Positions 1 to 7,695 are shown, counted from the first letter of the stretch. The stretch: 18,020 nucleotides of DNA from DASRCB01 sp035653295 (GCA_035653295.1 DASRCB010000211.1:1-18020), one strand, 5' to 3'. Notes: generated from the sequence alone by a model not told the origin. Made by a program: numbers and translations.

Positions 1-861
1 GGCGATGATGTGGTGGTCTATTCGCGGCGTCTCAACGACGTGACCGCCGCGGTCCCCGAGGTCGTCGACGCCGTTCGCGCGATGCCGGCGAAGGAGCTCA
101 TCCTCGATGGTGAAGTGATCAGCCTTCAGGCTGACGGCCGCCCGCAGCCGTTTCAGGTGACCATGCGCCGCTTCGGCCGCAAGCTCGATGTGGAGCGCAT
201 GCGCGCCGATTTGCCGCTCCACGCCTTCTGGTTCGATCTCCTGTGGCTCGACGGTGCGCATCTGCTCGACGAGGCGCAGGTCCGGCGATTCGCGCGGCTG
301 ACCGAAGTGGCGCAGCGCGATTCCCTGATGCCGCACACCGTCGCTGCGAATGCTGGACGCGCGCAGGAGTTCCTGCACGAAGCGCTGAATCGCGGCCACG
401 AAGGCGTGATGGCCAAAGCGCCGGCAGCTGCGTATGCAGCCGGCGCACGTGGACAGAGCTGGCTGAAGGTGAAGCAGGCCCGCACCCTCGATCTGGTGAT
501 CCTCGCAGCGGAATGGGGGCACGGCCGCCGACGCGGCTGGCTCAGCAATCTGCACCTCGGGGCGCGCGACACCGAAAACGGCGAATTCGCCATGCTGGGC
601 AAGACCTTCAAGGGCCTGACGGACGAAATGCTGGAGTGGCAGACGAAGGAGCTGCAGGCGCTGGAGATCGCGCGCGACAGCTACACCGTCTACGTCGCGC
701 CGAAGCTGGTGGTGGAGGTCGCCTTCAACGAGATCCAGGTGAGCCCGCGTTACGCCAGTGGGCTTGCCCTGCGGTTCGCGCGCGTAAAACGGTATCGTCC
801 GGATAAGACGGCGGAGCAGTCCGACACCTTCCAAACTGTGCAGCGGATGGCCGGCATCTGA
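1..861 (+). CDS. ATP-dependent DNA ligase, 5'-truncated by window edge
   Basis: The open frame runs in from base 1; 286 residues are visible and it ends at TGA 859-861. Ligase nucleotidyltransferase motifs appear in order: SRR (motif Ia, residues 8-10), LDGE (III, 35-38), FWFDLL (IIIa, 76-81), EGVMAK (IV, 134-139) and WLKVK (V, 154-158). An OB-fold follows, ending in RFARVKRYRPDK (VI, about 258-269). The catalytic Lys of motif I (KxDG) must lie upstream of the window. The family seals nicks through a ligase-adenylate intermediate, and this subgroup is the LigD-like/stand-alone type used in bacterial end joining and repair. No polymerase or phosphoesterase domain follows the ligase part, so a C-terminal LigD fusion is excluded; an N-terminal extension cannot be judged. 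It converges on the next gene with a 31-bp gap and no obvious terminator. Confidence 0.93.
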   Translation, partial: GDDVVVYSRRLNDVTAAVPEVVDAVRAMPAKELILDGEVISLQADGRPQPFQVTMRRFGRKLDVERMRADLPLHAFWFDLLWLDGAHLLDEAQVRRFARLTEVAQRDSLMPHTVAANAGRAQEFLHEALNRGHEGVMAKAPAAAYAAGARGQSWLKVKQARTLDLVILAAEWGHGRRRGWLSNLHLGARDTENGEFAMLGKTFKGLTDEMLEWQTKELQALEIARDSYTVYVAPKLVVEVAFNEIQVSPRYASGLALRFARVKRYRPDKTAEQSDTFQTVQRMAGI

Positions 862-892
862 GCGGGCGTGCAGCGCGAGTGCAGACGGACCT

Positions 893-2938
893 CTATCGGA
901 TACCGTCCACCAGCATCAAATCGGCGCCGTACTGAGTGCTGGTGCTGAAGAAGATCGTCTTGCCGTCCGGGGACACGGTCAGCCCCAGGTCCAATCGGCC
1001 GACACTCGCCGCGACCATGCGGCTTTGCCCGCTGGTCGGATCGAGCAGCATCAGATCCACGTTCTGGTTGTCCGGATTGTTGCTGAGGAGATAGATCCCG
1101 TTCGGGTGCACCACGAACCCTCGCTCGCAGACCGACTCGGCCACCTGACGCTCGGGACCACCTTTCAGCGACCTCATGAAGAGCGGACCACATCCGACCC
1201 CGGTTTTCGTGTAATAGATGGACTGGCCGTCCATCGACTCGAACGCTACGTAACCGCCGTTGTCGGTCAGCTTCACGGCATCGCCGCCCGTGGCCGGAAT
1301 GCGATCAATTTCATCGCGGCCGTCGCGATTCGAGGAAAAATAAACCCACCTGCCATCGTGGGAAAAGCTGGGCGCCTTGTCATCGGCAGGATGGCGGACC
1401 AGTGGCGTCGGCTTGCCGCCAGTGGCGTCGATAACGTCGATGTCCCAGAGGCCATCCGCGGCCTGCGTATCGTAAACGATGCGCTTCCCGTCGGGAGACC
1501 ATCGGGCCGTCCCGGAAGCTCGGGAGGTTGTCAACTGAAACGCGTTCGACCCATCCACGTCCGCGATCCAGATCTCCTGGTGGCCGGAGCGCTCGGAGCT
1601 GAACGCTATTCTCTTCCCGTCGGGCGAAAACTGAGGACTGTCGTCTCGCCGAGTGGAGGAGAGTGCGCTTCGGGACGAAGCGCCGCCTTCCATTTTCCAA
1701 AGGTCGGCATCTCCGTAGAAATATGAGTAAGCCATTCGCGAACGGGATCGCGAAATCGTGACCGAATCTGAACCCGGTCCGGCAAAACTCAACAACTGGG
1801 GCTTGCCCGGATTGCGTACGGGAAGCCTCCACAATCGCAGTGACAGGGGGCCGACGTCAGCCTGGCTAAATACGATTGCCTGCCCATCGGGTGTCCAGGC
1901 GATCGAGCCAACATATCCAGAGCGTTCCGTGAGCTGGCGGGCCGGACCCGCCGGAGCAGCCTCCGCATCGACGTCCACCATCTGCACGCTGCAGGAACCA
2001 GGGCTCGCGCACCGGGCGAACGCCAGGCGGCGGCCATCCGGTGAGAATGCAGGCGCCCAGTCCGCGTCCGCTTCGTTGAGGGTGATCCGTCTGGCTGGTC
2101 CGCCCTGCTTTCCGACGACAAAGATGCCCGCCCGTCCGCTGCCTGTCGCGCCCCGGGCGAAGGCCAGGTATTTTCCATCGGGCGACCAGGACAGACGTCG
2201 GGCGGAAAGCGCGACGTACCGGTAGCCGACGAGGACGGTATCGGGATCCTCAAACAGCATTCGCTCGGCCCCACCGATCGGCGGAATTACGAAGATCCCT
2301 TGTCCCAGGCGGCAAAAGGCAATCTGGGTTCCATCGGGCGACCAGGCGGGATCGAAATCGGAGCCGGTGTCAGTCGTGAGCCGAACCGGCGACCCCGTTC
2401 CGACGATCTTGATGTAGATGTCATAGTTGTCCCGCGACGTCCCGTTCCAGGCGAACGCGACCTCACTACCGTCAGGGGAAAACGAAGGATGCATTTCGAT
2501 TCCTTCGTAGGCGGTGAGCGGCACTGCTTCCAGCGGCGGAGCGGGAGCTTCGGCGGGACTCCGTAACAGCCAGGCAACGAGTCCTGCCGCGGCCACCACC
2601 AACCCCGCAGCGGCGAACCAAAGCCACCGCGACGGGACCCTGCGAGACTGGGGCGGCGGTGCGGGGCTCGGGGGCGGACCACCACTGCGTTTGGCGAGCC
2701 ACTCGTCGATTTCCGCGGGTTCGGCGTAGACGCTGGCGCCCTTCTCGTGCATCAGCCGGTGTACCGGAAGTCCATCGCGTTCCCAGCGATGAGCGGTTCG
2801 CACATCGCGATCGATGTACTCCGCAATCTCTTTCCACGACTTCAGACGCACGTCAGGCCTGGGCCGCTGCCGGACCAGGTTGGACGCGCCATCGCCGAGC
2901 TGGCCCGGCGGACCCTTCGCGCCGCCGGTTTCGGGCAT
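893..2938 (-). CDS. HTH domain plus membrane anchor plus TolB-like PD40 beta-propeller protein
   Basis: 681 residues. Residues about 32-82 (SWKEIAEYIDRDVRTAHRWE onward) form a MerR/excisionase-like helix-turn-helix. A Pro-rich linker (about 87-100) leads to one hydrophobic span at about 105-125. From about 150 to the end there are roughly a dozen PD40/WD40-like blades, many with the SPDGxxIAF signature. This order (cytoplasmic DNA-binding domain, one TM, periplasmic propeller) resembles the one-component membrane regulators abundant in Acidobacteria. A role in sensing an envelope ligand is inferred. ATG 2938 was chosen because a -35/-10 pair (TTGAAG, N17, TAAGAT) places the transcript start at or next to it; there is no Shine-Dalgarno, so the mRNA is probably leaderless. 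It is divergent from the secreted protein/pore-former operon and is the natural candidate to regulate it, but this is unproven. Confidence 0.9.
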   Translation of the reverse strand: MPETGGAKGPPGQLGDGASNLVRQRPRPDVRLKSWKEIAEYIDRDVRTAHRWERDGLPVHRLMHEKGASVYAEPAEIDEWLAKRSGGPPPSPAPPPQSRRVPSRWLWFAAAGLVVAAAGLVAWLLRSPAEAPAPPLEAVPLTAYEGIEMHPSFSPDGSEVAFAWNGTSRDNYDIYIKIVGTGSPVRLTTDTGSDFDPAWSPDGTQIAFCRLGQGIFVIPPIGGAERMLFEDPDTVLVGYRYVALSARRLSWSPDGKYLAFARGATGSGRAGIFVVGKQGGPARRITLNEADADWAPAFSPDGRRLAFARCASPGSCSVQMVDVDAEAAPAGPARQLTERSGYVGSIAWTPDGQAIVFSQADVGPLSLRLWRLPVRNPGKPQLLSFAGPGSDSVTISRSRSRMAYSYFYGDADLWKMEGGASSRSALSSTRRDDSPQFSPDGKRIAFSSERSGHQEIWIADVDGSNAFQLTTSRASGTARWSPDGKRIVYDTQAADGLWDIDVIDATGGKPTPLVRHPADDKAPSFSHDGRWVYFSSNRDGRDEIDRIPATGGDAVKLTDNGGYVAFESMDGQSIYYTKTGVGCGPLFMRSLKGGPERQVAESVCERGFVVHPNGIYLLSNNPDNQNVDLMLLDPTSGQSRMVAASVGRLDLGLTVSPDGKTIFFSTSTQYGADLMLVDGIR

Positions 2939-2944
2939 TGGCTT

Positions 2945-2973
2945 ATCTTAGCCGCTTGCGGCGAGCGCTTCAA
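2945..2973 (-). promoter_or_regulatory. Sigma70-like promoter of the HTH/TolB gene
   Basis: On the minus strand, TTGAAG (2973-2968) and TAAGAT (2950-2945) are separated by 17 bp. The predicted start of transcription falls at about 2938, the A of the ATG, which implies a leaderless message. This is read by eye from hexamer matches and spacing. Confidence 0.55.
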
Positions 2974-2981
2974 ATCCGGCG

Positions 2982-3006
2982 TGACAAAGCCTGACATAGC
3001 GTGACA
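2982..3006. promoter_or_regulatory. Three TGACA direct repeats at exact 10-bp spacing (candidate operator)
   Basis: TGACA occurs at 2982, 2992 and 3002, each followed by a different pentamer, so the half-sites sit on one face of the helix. The cluster lies directly upstream of the minus-strand -35 of the HTH/TolB gene, where an activator or autoregulator would bind. The longer string GTGACATTC at 3001-3009 recurs at 3671-3679, just before the pore-former gene. The bound protein is unknown; the HTH/TolB product is the obvious candidate. Confidence 0.45.
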
Positions 3007-3022
3007 TTCGCCGCCAAGCCGC

Positions 3023-3040
3023 TGAAGTCATTCAACTTCA
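3023..3040. promoter_or_regulatory. TGAAGT-N6-ACTTCA inverted repeat (candidate operator)
   Basis: A perfect 6-bp dyad with a 6-bp spacer ends 2 bp before the plus-strand -35-like hexamer at 3043. The geometry suits a dimeric HTH protein that controls the plus-strand operon. Function is inferred from position and symmetry only. Confidence 0.4.
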
Positions 3041-3042
3041 CG

Positions 3043-3070
3043 TTGCATGCCGAAAATCCCCCGGTAGACT
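3043..3070 (+). promoter_or_regulatory. Sigma70-like promoter of the secreted protein/pore-former operon
   Basis: TTGCAT (3043-3048) and TAGACT (3065-3070) are separated by 16 bp. They would start a transcript near 3077, giving a leader of about 44 nt before the first gene. The match is moderate and the call rests on position in the divergent gap. Confidence 0.45.
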
Positions 3071-3120
3071 CCCGACATGGCACTTCGGCAACGCGGCTGT
3101 GAGTCACCGGGGAAATGAAG

Positions 3121-3648
3121 ATGACACTTACCGCTTGCCACCTGATATTAGGAGCGAGTTTCGCCAGCCTGGCATCCGGTCAGGACCCGGCCCACGCGGA
3201 GTCATCACGGTTCGTCGTCGGCCAGTGCAAACTGAACGTCGCGGCGGGAAAGGTCGGCGCCGCAGCCGAGTGCTCCCTGCGCGACAGCGGCGGCAACGCG
3301 GTGGAACCCCTGGTGCCCGCCGGCCAGATTCTCCGGATCAGTGATGTTTCGGGGTACTGCCTGACCGCGGCTGATGATCCGGCGGGTGGCATGGCCCTGG
3401 TTCATAGCTCTGGGTGGCTTGACGTGCCCCTGCGCGTGAAAGGAAACGGCCGGCCGAGTGTGAGGAAGGCTTCTGCCGGAAAAATGTCCGTTCCCGCCGG
3501 ACCCGGCGTTCGAGCCTCCGTTGCCTTCCCGCGCAAAGTGAGCCGGAGCACGGTGTGTGTCGCCGCGTTCCACGGGTATTTTCAAAACGCGCCGCCTGGC
3601 GGGGACATCGGCTACGGCGTCGCAGACCGCATGCGGAAAGAGAAGTAA
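3121..3648 (+). CDS. Small secreted protein of unknown family, first gene of pore-former operon
   Basis: 175 residues if started at ATG 3121. The in-frame ATG at 3115 has GGGG only 2 nt before it, whereas 3121 has the same GGGG with 8-nt spacing. The N-terminus (TLTACHLILGASFASLASG) is a signal peptide, with likely cleavage before QDPAHA or shortly after. The mature part has four Cys residues (in GQCK, AECS, GYCL and TVCV), which could form two disulfides, and many short beta-prone stretches (RFVVGQCKLNV, LDVPLRVKG, RASVAFPRKV). I do not recognise the family. It ends 56 bp before the lectin/pore-former start and is probably co-transcribed with it. An accessory or partner role is only a guess from context. 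Confidence 0.75.
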   Translation: MTLTACHLILGASFASLASGQDPAHAESSRFVVGQCKLNVAAGKVGAAAECSLRDSGGNAVEPLVPAGQILRISDVSGYCLTAADDPAGGMALVHSSGWLDVPLRVKGNGRPSVRKASAGKMSVPAGPGVRASVAFPRKVSRSTVCVAAFHGYFQNAPPGGDIGYGVADRMRKEK

Positions 3649-3691
3649 GTGACACACCATCCGAGTGCGGGTGACATTCAGCAACGCAAAT

Positions 3692-3698
3692 GGAGGAG
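3692..3698 (+). promoter_or_regulatory. Strong ribosome binding site setting the pore-former start
   Basis: GGAGGAG lies 6 nt before ATG 3705. It rules out the longer reading from ATG 3690, whose G would be the first base of this site. Confidence 0.75.
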
Positions 3699-3704
3699 AT
3701 TCAC

Positions 3705-4631
3705 ATGGGAATGAAAGGCTCGTACATCATCACCTCGGACGACCTGCGCGGTGGTGATTATCTCGTCTCACCGAACGGCTGCTTCTGCTGCATTCAGTGG
3801 CCGGACGGCAACCTCGGCGTCTACCACGGCTGCGGGCCGGATTTCCACAGCGATCCGCTGTGGGAGAGCGGATATCACGGATCCGGGTTCGTGGCCACGG
3901 TCATGCAACACGACGCCAACCTGTGCACCTACATCGCCAACGGCGTCCCGGTGTGGGACACGAAAACGACAGGAAAGGCCAGCGGAGCGGTTTACCTCGC
4001 CATCGAGGATACGGGAAACCTGGCGATCTATTCCGGCACTTATGCGAACCCGCAACAACAGTTGTGGCAGACGGGCGCAACCGACGGCGTGGTGGACGTC
4101 GCCTTTGTGGACCTCACCTATGACCTCAGTAAAGGATTAATTACCGAGGATGACGAGGACGGAGCAACGTGGGACGTCGCCGTACAAAACAAGACCAGCG
4201 TTCAGCAGACCAGCACCGTATCGGGCTCCACGACCACGACCGACACCTCTGGATGGAAAGATGCAGTCGAGGTTGGACTGGCGGCGAAGACCAGCATCAC
4301 CGTCGGCATTCCCTTTGTCGACAACGGCAAGATCGAGATCAGCGCAAGCCTGAAGAACACCTACGAGAGCAATGGCTCCAGCACCCGAACCAACACCTGG
4401 AGCTGGAACGCGCCCATCGCGGTTCCGCCCAACAGCCAGGTGAATTGCCTGATCACGGTGAAGACGGCAACCATCGAAGTGCCCTTCGTAAAAACCGCGC
4501 GCATCACCTATGCATCGGGCCTGGTGCTGAACGGCGACATCAGCGGAACGTACACGGGGACGAACACAACCCGACTGCAGACAACTTTGAAGCAATCCGT
4601 AGCGCTGGCGGCTCGCCACGCGGCGCGGTAG
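3705..4631 (+). CDS. B-lectin plus aerolysin-like (ETX/MTX2-type) pore-forming protein
   Basis: 308 residues from ATG 3705. Residues about 5-125 look like a bulb-type (GNA-like) mannose-binding lectin domain. QHDANLCTY (68-76) matches the QxDxNxxxY sugar-site pattern exactly, while WPDGNLGVY (32-40) and EDTGNLAIY (101-109) are degenerate copies. Residues about 155-297 match the aerolysin/ETX-MTX2/natterin pore module: a Ser/Thr-rich amphipathic stretch (QQTSTVSGSTTTTDTSGW), then IPFVDNGKIEISASLKNTY, WSWNAPIAVPPNS, ATIEVPFVKTARITYASG and the closing GTYTGTNTTRLQTTL. Members bind cell surfaces, oligomerise and insert a beta-barrel. No signal peptide is visible, so release would need lysis or another route, or the protein acts inside the cell. 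The next gene starts 15 bp downstream with its own strong SD. The pore module is called with high confidence; target and role are unknown. Confidence 0.85.
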   Translation: MGMKGSYIITSDDLRGGDYLVSPNGCFCCIQWPDGNLGVYHGCGPDFHSDPLWESGYHGSGFVATVMQHDANLCTYIANGVPVWDTKTTGKASGAVYLAIEDTGNLAIYSGTYANPQQQLWQTGATDGVVDVAFVDLTYDLSKGLITEDDEDGATWDVAVQNKTSVQQTSTVSGSTTTTDTSGWKDAVEVGLAAKTSITVGIPFVDNGKIEISASLKNTYESNGSSTRTNTWSWNAPIAVPPNSQVNCLITVKTATIEVPFVKTARITYASGLVLNGDISGTYTGTNTTRLQTTLKQSVALAARHAAR

Positions 4632-4646
4632 ACGAAAGGAGCAGAT

Positions 4647-5291
4647 ATGAACCAACCACAACCCCCACGGCAATGGTCGGATGCGGTCATTGGCGGCAAG
4701 ACGTTCCACCTGATCGCGTTTTACTATCCCGGCTCGCTCACCGACTGGGATCGCTTCTATCGTTTCGAGGAGTTCGGCAATTTCTACATCTGCCCAGAGA
4801 AGCTCGAGCTGACGATCAAAAGCATCACCGCGAAGTTTCATACTGCCGAGGCGGCGTTTCAGGCCACCAAATGGTGGGATTACGACGACATTCGACAGAG
4901 ATTTGAAGATGCTCCGAACGGAGACGCGGCGTTTCAGGAGAAGCGGCGCGCGGAGAAGGAGCACCACCCCGATCAGGACCCGGTCCATGGCTATGCCGGC
5001 CTCGGTCAGATCGGCGCCATGAAGGCTGTGCTCGAGCTGAAGTACGCTATCCCCGCGCTGCGGAGCGTCCTGCTCGAATCGGGCGATGCCTATTTGCTGG
5101 AGCACAATGCCACCACGGGCAGGGACTCCACATGGAGCGACAACTTCGATGGGACCGGGCGCAACCTGCTCGGGAAGACGCTCATGGAACTGCGGGCGTC
5201 GATTGGGGGCGAGGGCATCCCACAGGGCGCTGACGACGTGAGCGAATTTACGAAGCAGGTTCAGGGAATTCAGGTTCAGGGCAGGTCATAG
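4647..5291 (+). CDS. NADAR-family (YbiA-like) protein
   Basis: 214 residues; AAAGGAG at about 4635-4641 gives a good SD for ATG 4647. Family landmarks are visible: FEEFGNFY (40-47), KFHTAEAAFQATKWW (63-77), the central GAMKAVLELKY helix (123-133), VLLESGDAYLLEHN (141-154) and the closing TWSDNFDGTGRNLLGKTLMELR (162-183), which corresponds to the WG..GxNxLGxxLMxxR end of NADAR proteins. The family hydrolyses N-glycosidic bonds in riboside/ADP-ribose-type substrates. Some members reverse ADP-ribosylation of guanine in DNA, and others sit in conflict and NAD-related loci. There is no signal peptide, so it is cytoplasmic. Residues 95-118 (charged, HHPDQDP) look like an insertion. Its position between a pore-forming protein and a surface fibre suggests immunity, effector or nucleotide-handling functions, but none is shown. 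Confidence 0.85.
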   Translation: MNQPQPPRQWSDAVIGGKTFHLIAFYYPGSLTDWDRFYRFEEFGNFYICPEKLELTIKSITAKFHTAEAAFQATKWWDYDDIRQRFEDAPNGDAAFQEKRRAEKEHHPDQDPVHGYAGLGQIGAMKAVLELKYAIPALRSVLLESGDAYLLEHNATTGRDSTWSDNFDGTGRNLLGKTLMELRASIGGEGIPQGADDVSEFTKQVQGIQVQGRS

Positions 5292-5298
5292 GGGAAAA

Positions 5299-7653
5299 AT
5301 GGATCGAAAACGGGTCGCTGCATTGCTTTTTTCTTTGCTCAGCGTGGCTGCCGTTATCGCGCAGCAGCGCGAGGCCGCGGTTCCCCCGCTGATCAACTTC
5401 GCCGGCGCCCTGAAGGACGCCGCCGGCAAGCCGCTGGCGGGCGCCCAGGCGCTTACGTTTGCGCTGTACAGCGATCCGGAGAGCCGCACCCCCCTGTGGC
5501 AGGAAACCCAAAACGTGCAGGCCGACGAACAGGGCCGCTACAGCGTCCACCTCGGCGCCGCAACCGCCAGCGGCATGCCACTGGACCTGTTCACCTCCGG
5601 CCAGTCCCTCTGGCTGGGGGTCCAACCGCAGACCACCGGCGCGCCGGAACAATCCCGCGTCCTTCTGGTTTCCGCCCCTTATGCCCTGAAGGCCGCCGAC
5701 GCCGAAACTCTGGGCGGCAAACCCGCCTCGGCGTTCGTGACCCGCGAGATGACAACGGCCGCCGACGGCGAGAAACTGGCCGCCGCTGCAAACAACACGC
5801 GGGAGGCGATCAGCACGACATCAACCATCGGCGGCAGCGGCACGGCCGGTTACATTCCGATGTGGACCGACAGCGCCGATATCGGCAACTCGGTGCTGTT
5901 CCAGTCCGGCACGAAGGTCGGGGTGGGCACGATTGTCCCCTCGTATGATTTCGATTTGTTCCGGAGCCAGAACCAGGACACCGTGTTCGAGGTCCGTAAT
6001 CCGAATACCGGAAGCGCGGCGCGCGCCAATCTGCGCATGTTGTCCGATCAGGCGCTGTTCTCGATTATTGCGGGCAGTGTCGCTAATGGCGGCGGGCTGT
6101 ACTTCCAGGGCCAGGGAGACTCAATCATGGAATTCCAGCAGATTGCCAACTCCCCGATGGCTTTCCTGACGAATAATCTGGAACGTATGCGAGTGCTCGC
6201 CAACGGGAATGTGGGCATTGGAACCACCGCCCCGGCGGCGAAGCTGGAAGTAAACGGGACGACGAAGTTCGACGGGCTGATCACCTTCGCGCCGGGGCAG
6301 ACGTTTCCCGGCGGCAGCAGCGGGGGCACGGTCTTCAGCGTGGGCAGCGGCCTCGGACTGACCGGCGGCCCCATCACCGGCAGCGGCACGCTGAGCATCG
6401 ACACCAGCGTGGTCCCGCAACTGGGTGTTTCCAACACCTTCACCGCCAGCCAGACGATCAACGGCAATCTGAACCTGCCGACGAGTTCGGCGACCGCAGG
6501 CGGGGTATATATCAACGGCGAACCGTATTTTCACGCCACAGGGCCCGACGATACGAATCTATTCGTCGGTTCTGATTCCGGCAACTTCAGCGTGACGGGA
6601 AACCGCGACACAGGTCTGGGGCGTCATGCCCTGCTGGGCCTGACCGCCGGAACGAATAACACGGCCGTGGGAATGGCGGCCCTGGAACAGGCCCAGGGCG
6701 CCAGCCACAACACGGCTGTGGGCGACTCGGCGCTGTACGCCGCCGCCAGCGGAACCTTTAACACGGCAGTGGGCGACGGTGTATTCGAAAACCTGAACGG
6801 CGGCAACCAGAACGCCGCCATTGGGGCATTCACCGGCAAGACGATTGTGGCGGGAAACTACAACACCTTCCTTGGCGCGTACGCCGATGCGACCGGCGAC
6901 TTCAGCAACGCAACGGCAATCGGATACAACGCCAAAGTGGGCGAAAGCGACTCTTTGATCCTGGGCGGATTCTACACCGACGCCAACAACATGACGCACA
7001 CCACGTTAGTGGGGATTGGCACGTCCACCCCCAACCGGCCCCTCAGCATTAACGCATGCGCCCCGAACGCGGAGCTGGTCAGCTTCAACGACGCCAGCAG
7101 CAAGACGAAATACCACCTGAATATGCTCAACGGGGGACTGAACTTCGCCGAAACAACCGTGGCAGACGGACGAATTTACATTGCTCCGGGAGGCCATATC
7201 GGAATCGACACCATCAGCCCGGACGCATCCCACGCTCTGACCGTGAACGGGGATCTGAAAGTAACCGGCAAAATTGACGCCTCGACAAAGGACTTCCGCA
7301 TCGACGATCCGCTGGATCCGGTTCACAAGGAACTATTTCACGCCTCCATCGAATCTTCGGAGATGTTGAACCTGTACACGGGCATGGCGCGGCTGGATGC
7401 GCACGGTCAGGCGGCGGTGGAACTGCCGAAGTGGTTCGAGGCCCTGAACGGGGATTTCCGGTACCAGCTGACAGCGATCGGCCGGCCGGCGCCGGGGCTG
7501 TACATCCGGGAAACGATCCATGACGGCCATTTCGTCATCAGCGGCGGCAAGCCGGGGATGCAGGTCTCCTGGCAGGTGACCGGTGTCCGGCACGATGAGT
7601 GGGCCCGGCAGCACCCTCTGACCGTGGAAGCGGAGAAGACGCCGGCGCCGTAG
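5299..7653 (+). CDS. Large secreted tail-fibre/YadA-head-like surface protein
   Basis: 784 residues. GGGG at 5291-5294 begins on the last base of the NADAR stop codon and serves as SD for ATG 5299, so the genes are translationally close. Residues 1-21 are a signal peptide. Residues about 31-130 (INFAGALKDAAGKPLAG to SAPYALKAADA) form the beta-rich N-terminal module common in acidobacterial surface fibres. Residues about 305-318 (NVGIGTTAPAAKLEV) are a neck-type repeat, and residues about 453-549 hold YadA-head-like repeats (NTAVGMAAL, NTAVGDSAL, NTAVGDGVF, NAAIGAF, NTFLGAY, NATAIGYNA). The last 135 residues (KDFRIDDPLDPVHKELFHAS to the end) form a C-terminal domain seen at the end of many such proteins. 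Trimeric beta-solenoid adhesin or stalk is the likely structure. The 3' end is tandemly repeated downstream. Export without a barrel anchor is unexplained. Confidence 0.85.
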   Translation: MDRKRVAALLFSLLSVAAVIAQQREAAVPPLINFAGALKDAAGKPLAGAQALTFALYSDPESRTPLWQETQNVQADEQGRYSVHLGAATASGMPLDLFTSGQSLWLGVQPQTTGAPEQSRVLLVSAPYALKAADAETLGGKPASAFVTREMTTAADGEKLAAAANNTREAISTTSTIGGSGTAGYIPMWTDSADIGNSVLFQSGTKVGVGTIVPSYDFDLFRSQNQDTVFEVRNPNTGSAARANLRMLSDQALFSIIAGSVANGGGLYFQGQGDSIMEFQQIANSPMAFLTNNLERMRVLANGNVGIGTTAPAAKLEVNGTTKFDGLITFAPGQTFPGGSSGGTVFSVGSGLGLTGGPITGSGTLSIDTSVVPQLGVSNTFTASQTINGNLNLPTSSATAGGVYINGEPYFHATGPDDTNLFVGSDSGNFSVTGNRDTGLGRHALLGLTAGTNNTAVGMAALEQAQGASHNTAVGDSALYAAASGTFNTAVGDGVFENLNGGNQNAAIGAFTGKTIVAGNYNTFLGAYADATGDFSNATAIGYNAKVGESDSLILGGFYTDANNMTHTTLVGIGTSTPNRPLSINACAPNAELVSFNDASSKTKYHLNMLNGGLNFAETTVADGRIYIAPGGHIGIDTISPDASHALTVNGDLKVTGKIDASTKDFRIDDPLDPVHKELFHASIESSEMLNLYTGMARLDAHGQAAVELPKWFEALNGDFRYQLTAIGRPAPGLYIRETIHDGHFVISGGKPGMQVSWQVTGVRHDEWARQHPLTVEAEKTPAP

Positions 7654-7670
7654 TCTCATTCCGGCGCCTC

Positions 7671-7695
7671 GTGCGGGCTAAAGCCCACACCACAT
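7671..7695. repeat. REP-like hairpin, first copy
   Basis: GTGCGGGCTAAAGCCCACAC forms a small hairpin (GTG, mismatch, GGGCT / AA / AGCCC, mismatch, CAC), followed by CACAT. It lies 17 bp after the surface-gene stop codon and may protect or terminate its mRNA. Confidence 0.7.

Noticed and set aside
1..861. Multidomain LigD with polymerase or phosphoesterase after the ligase
   Set aside because: The protein stops right after motif VI and the next gene is on the opposite strand.
4137..5105. 322-codon open frame on the minus strand
   Set aside because: It is antisense to the pore-former and NADAR genes; no domain is recognisable and there is no SD.
6655..6945. YadA-like repeats as a sign of a complete trimeric autotransporter
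   Set aside because: The C-terminal end is a soluble domain and not a four-strand YadA translocator barrel, so type Vc self-export is not supported.
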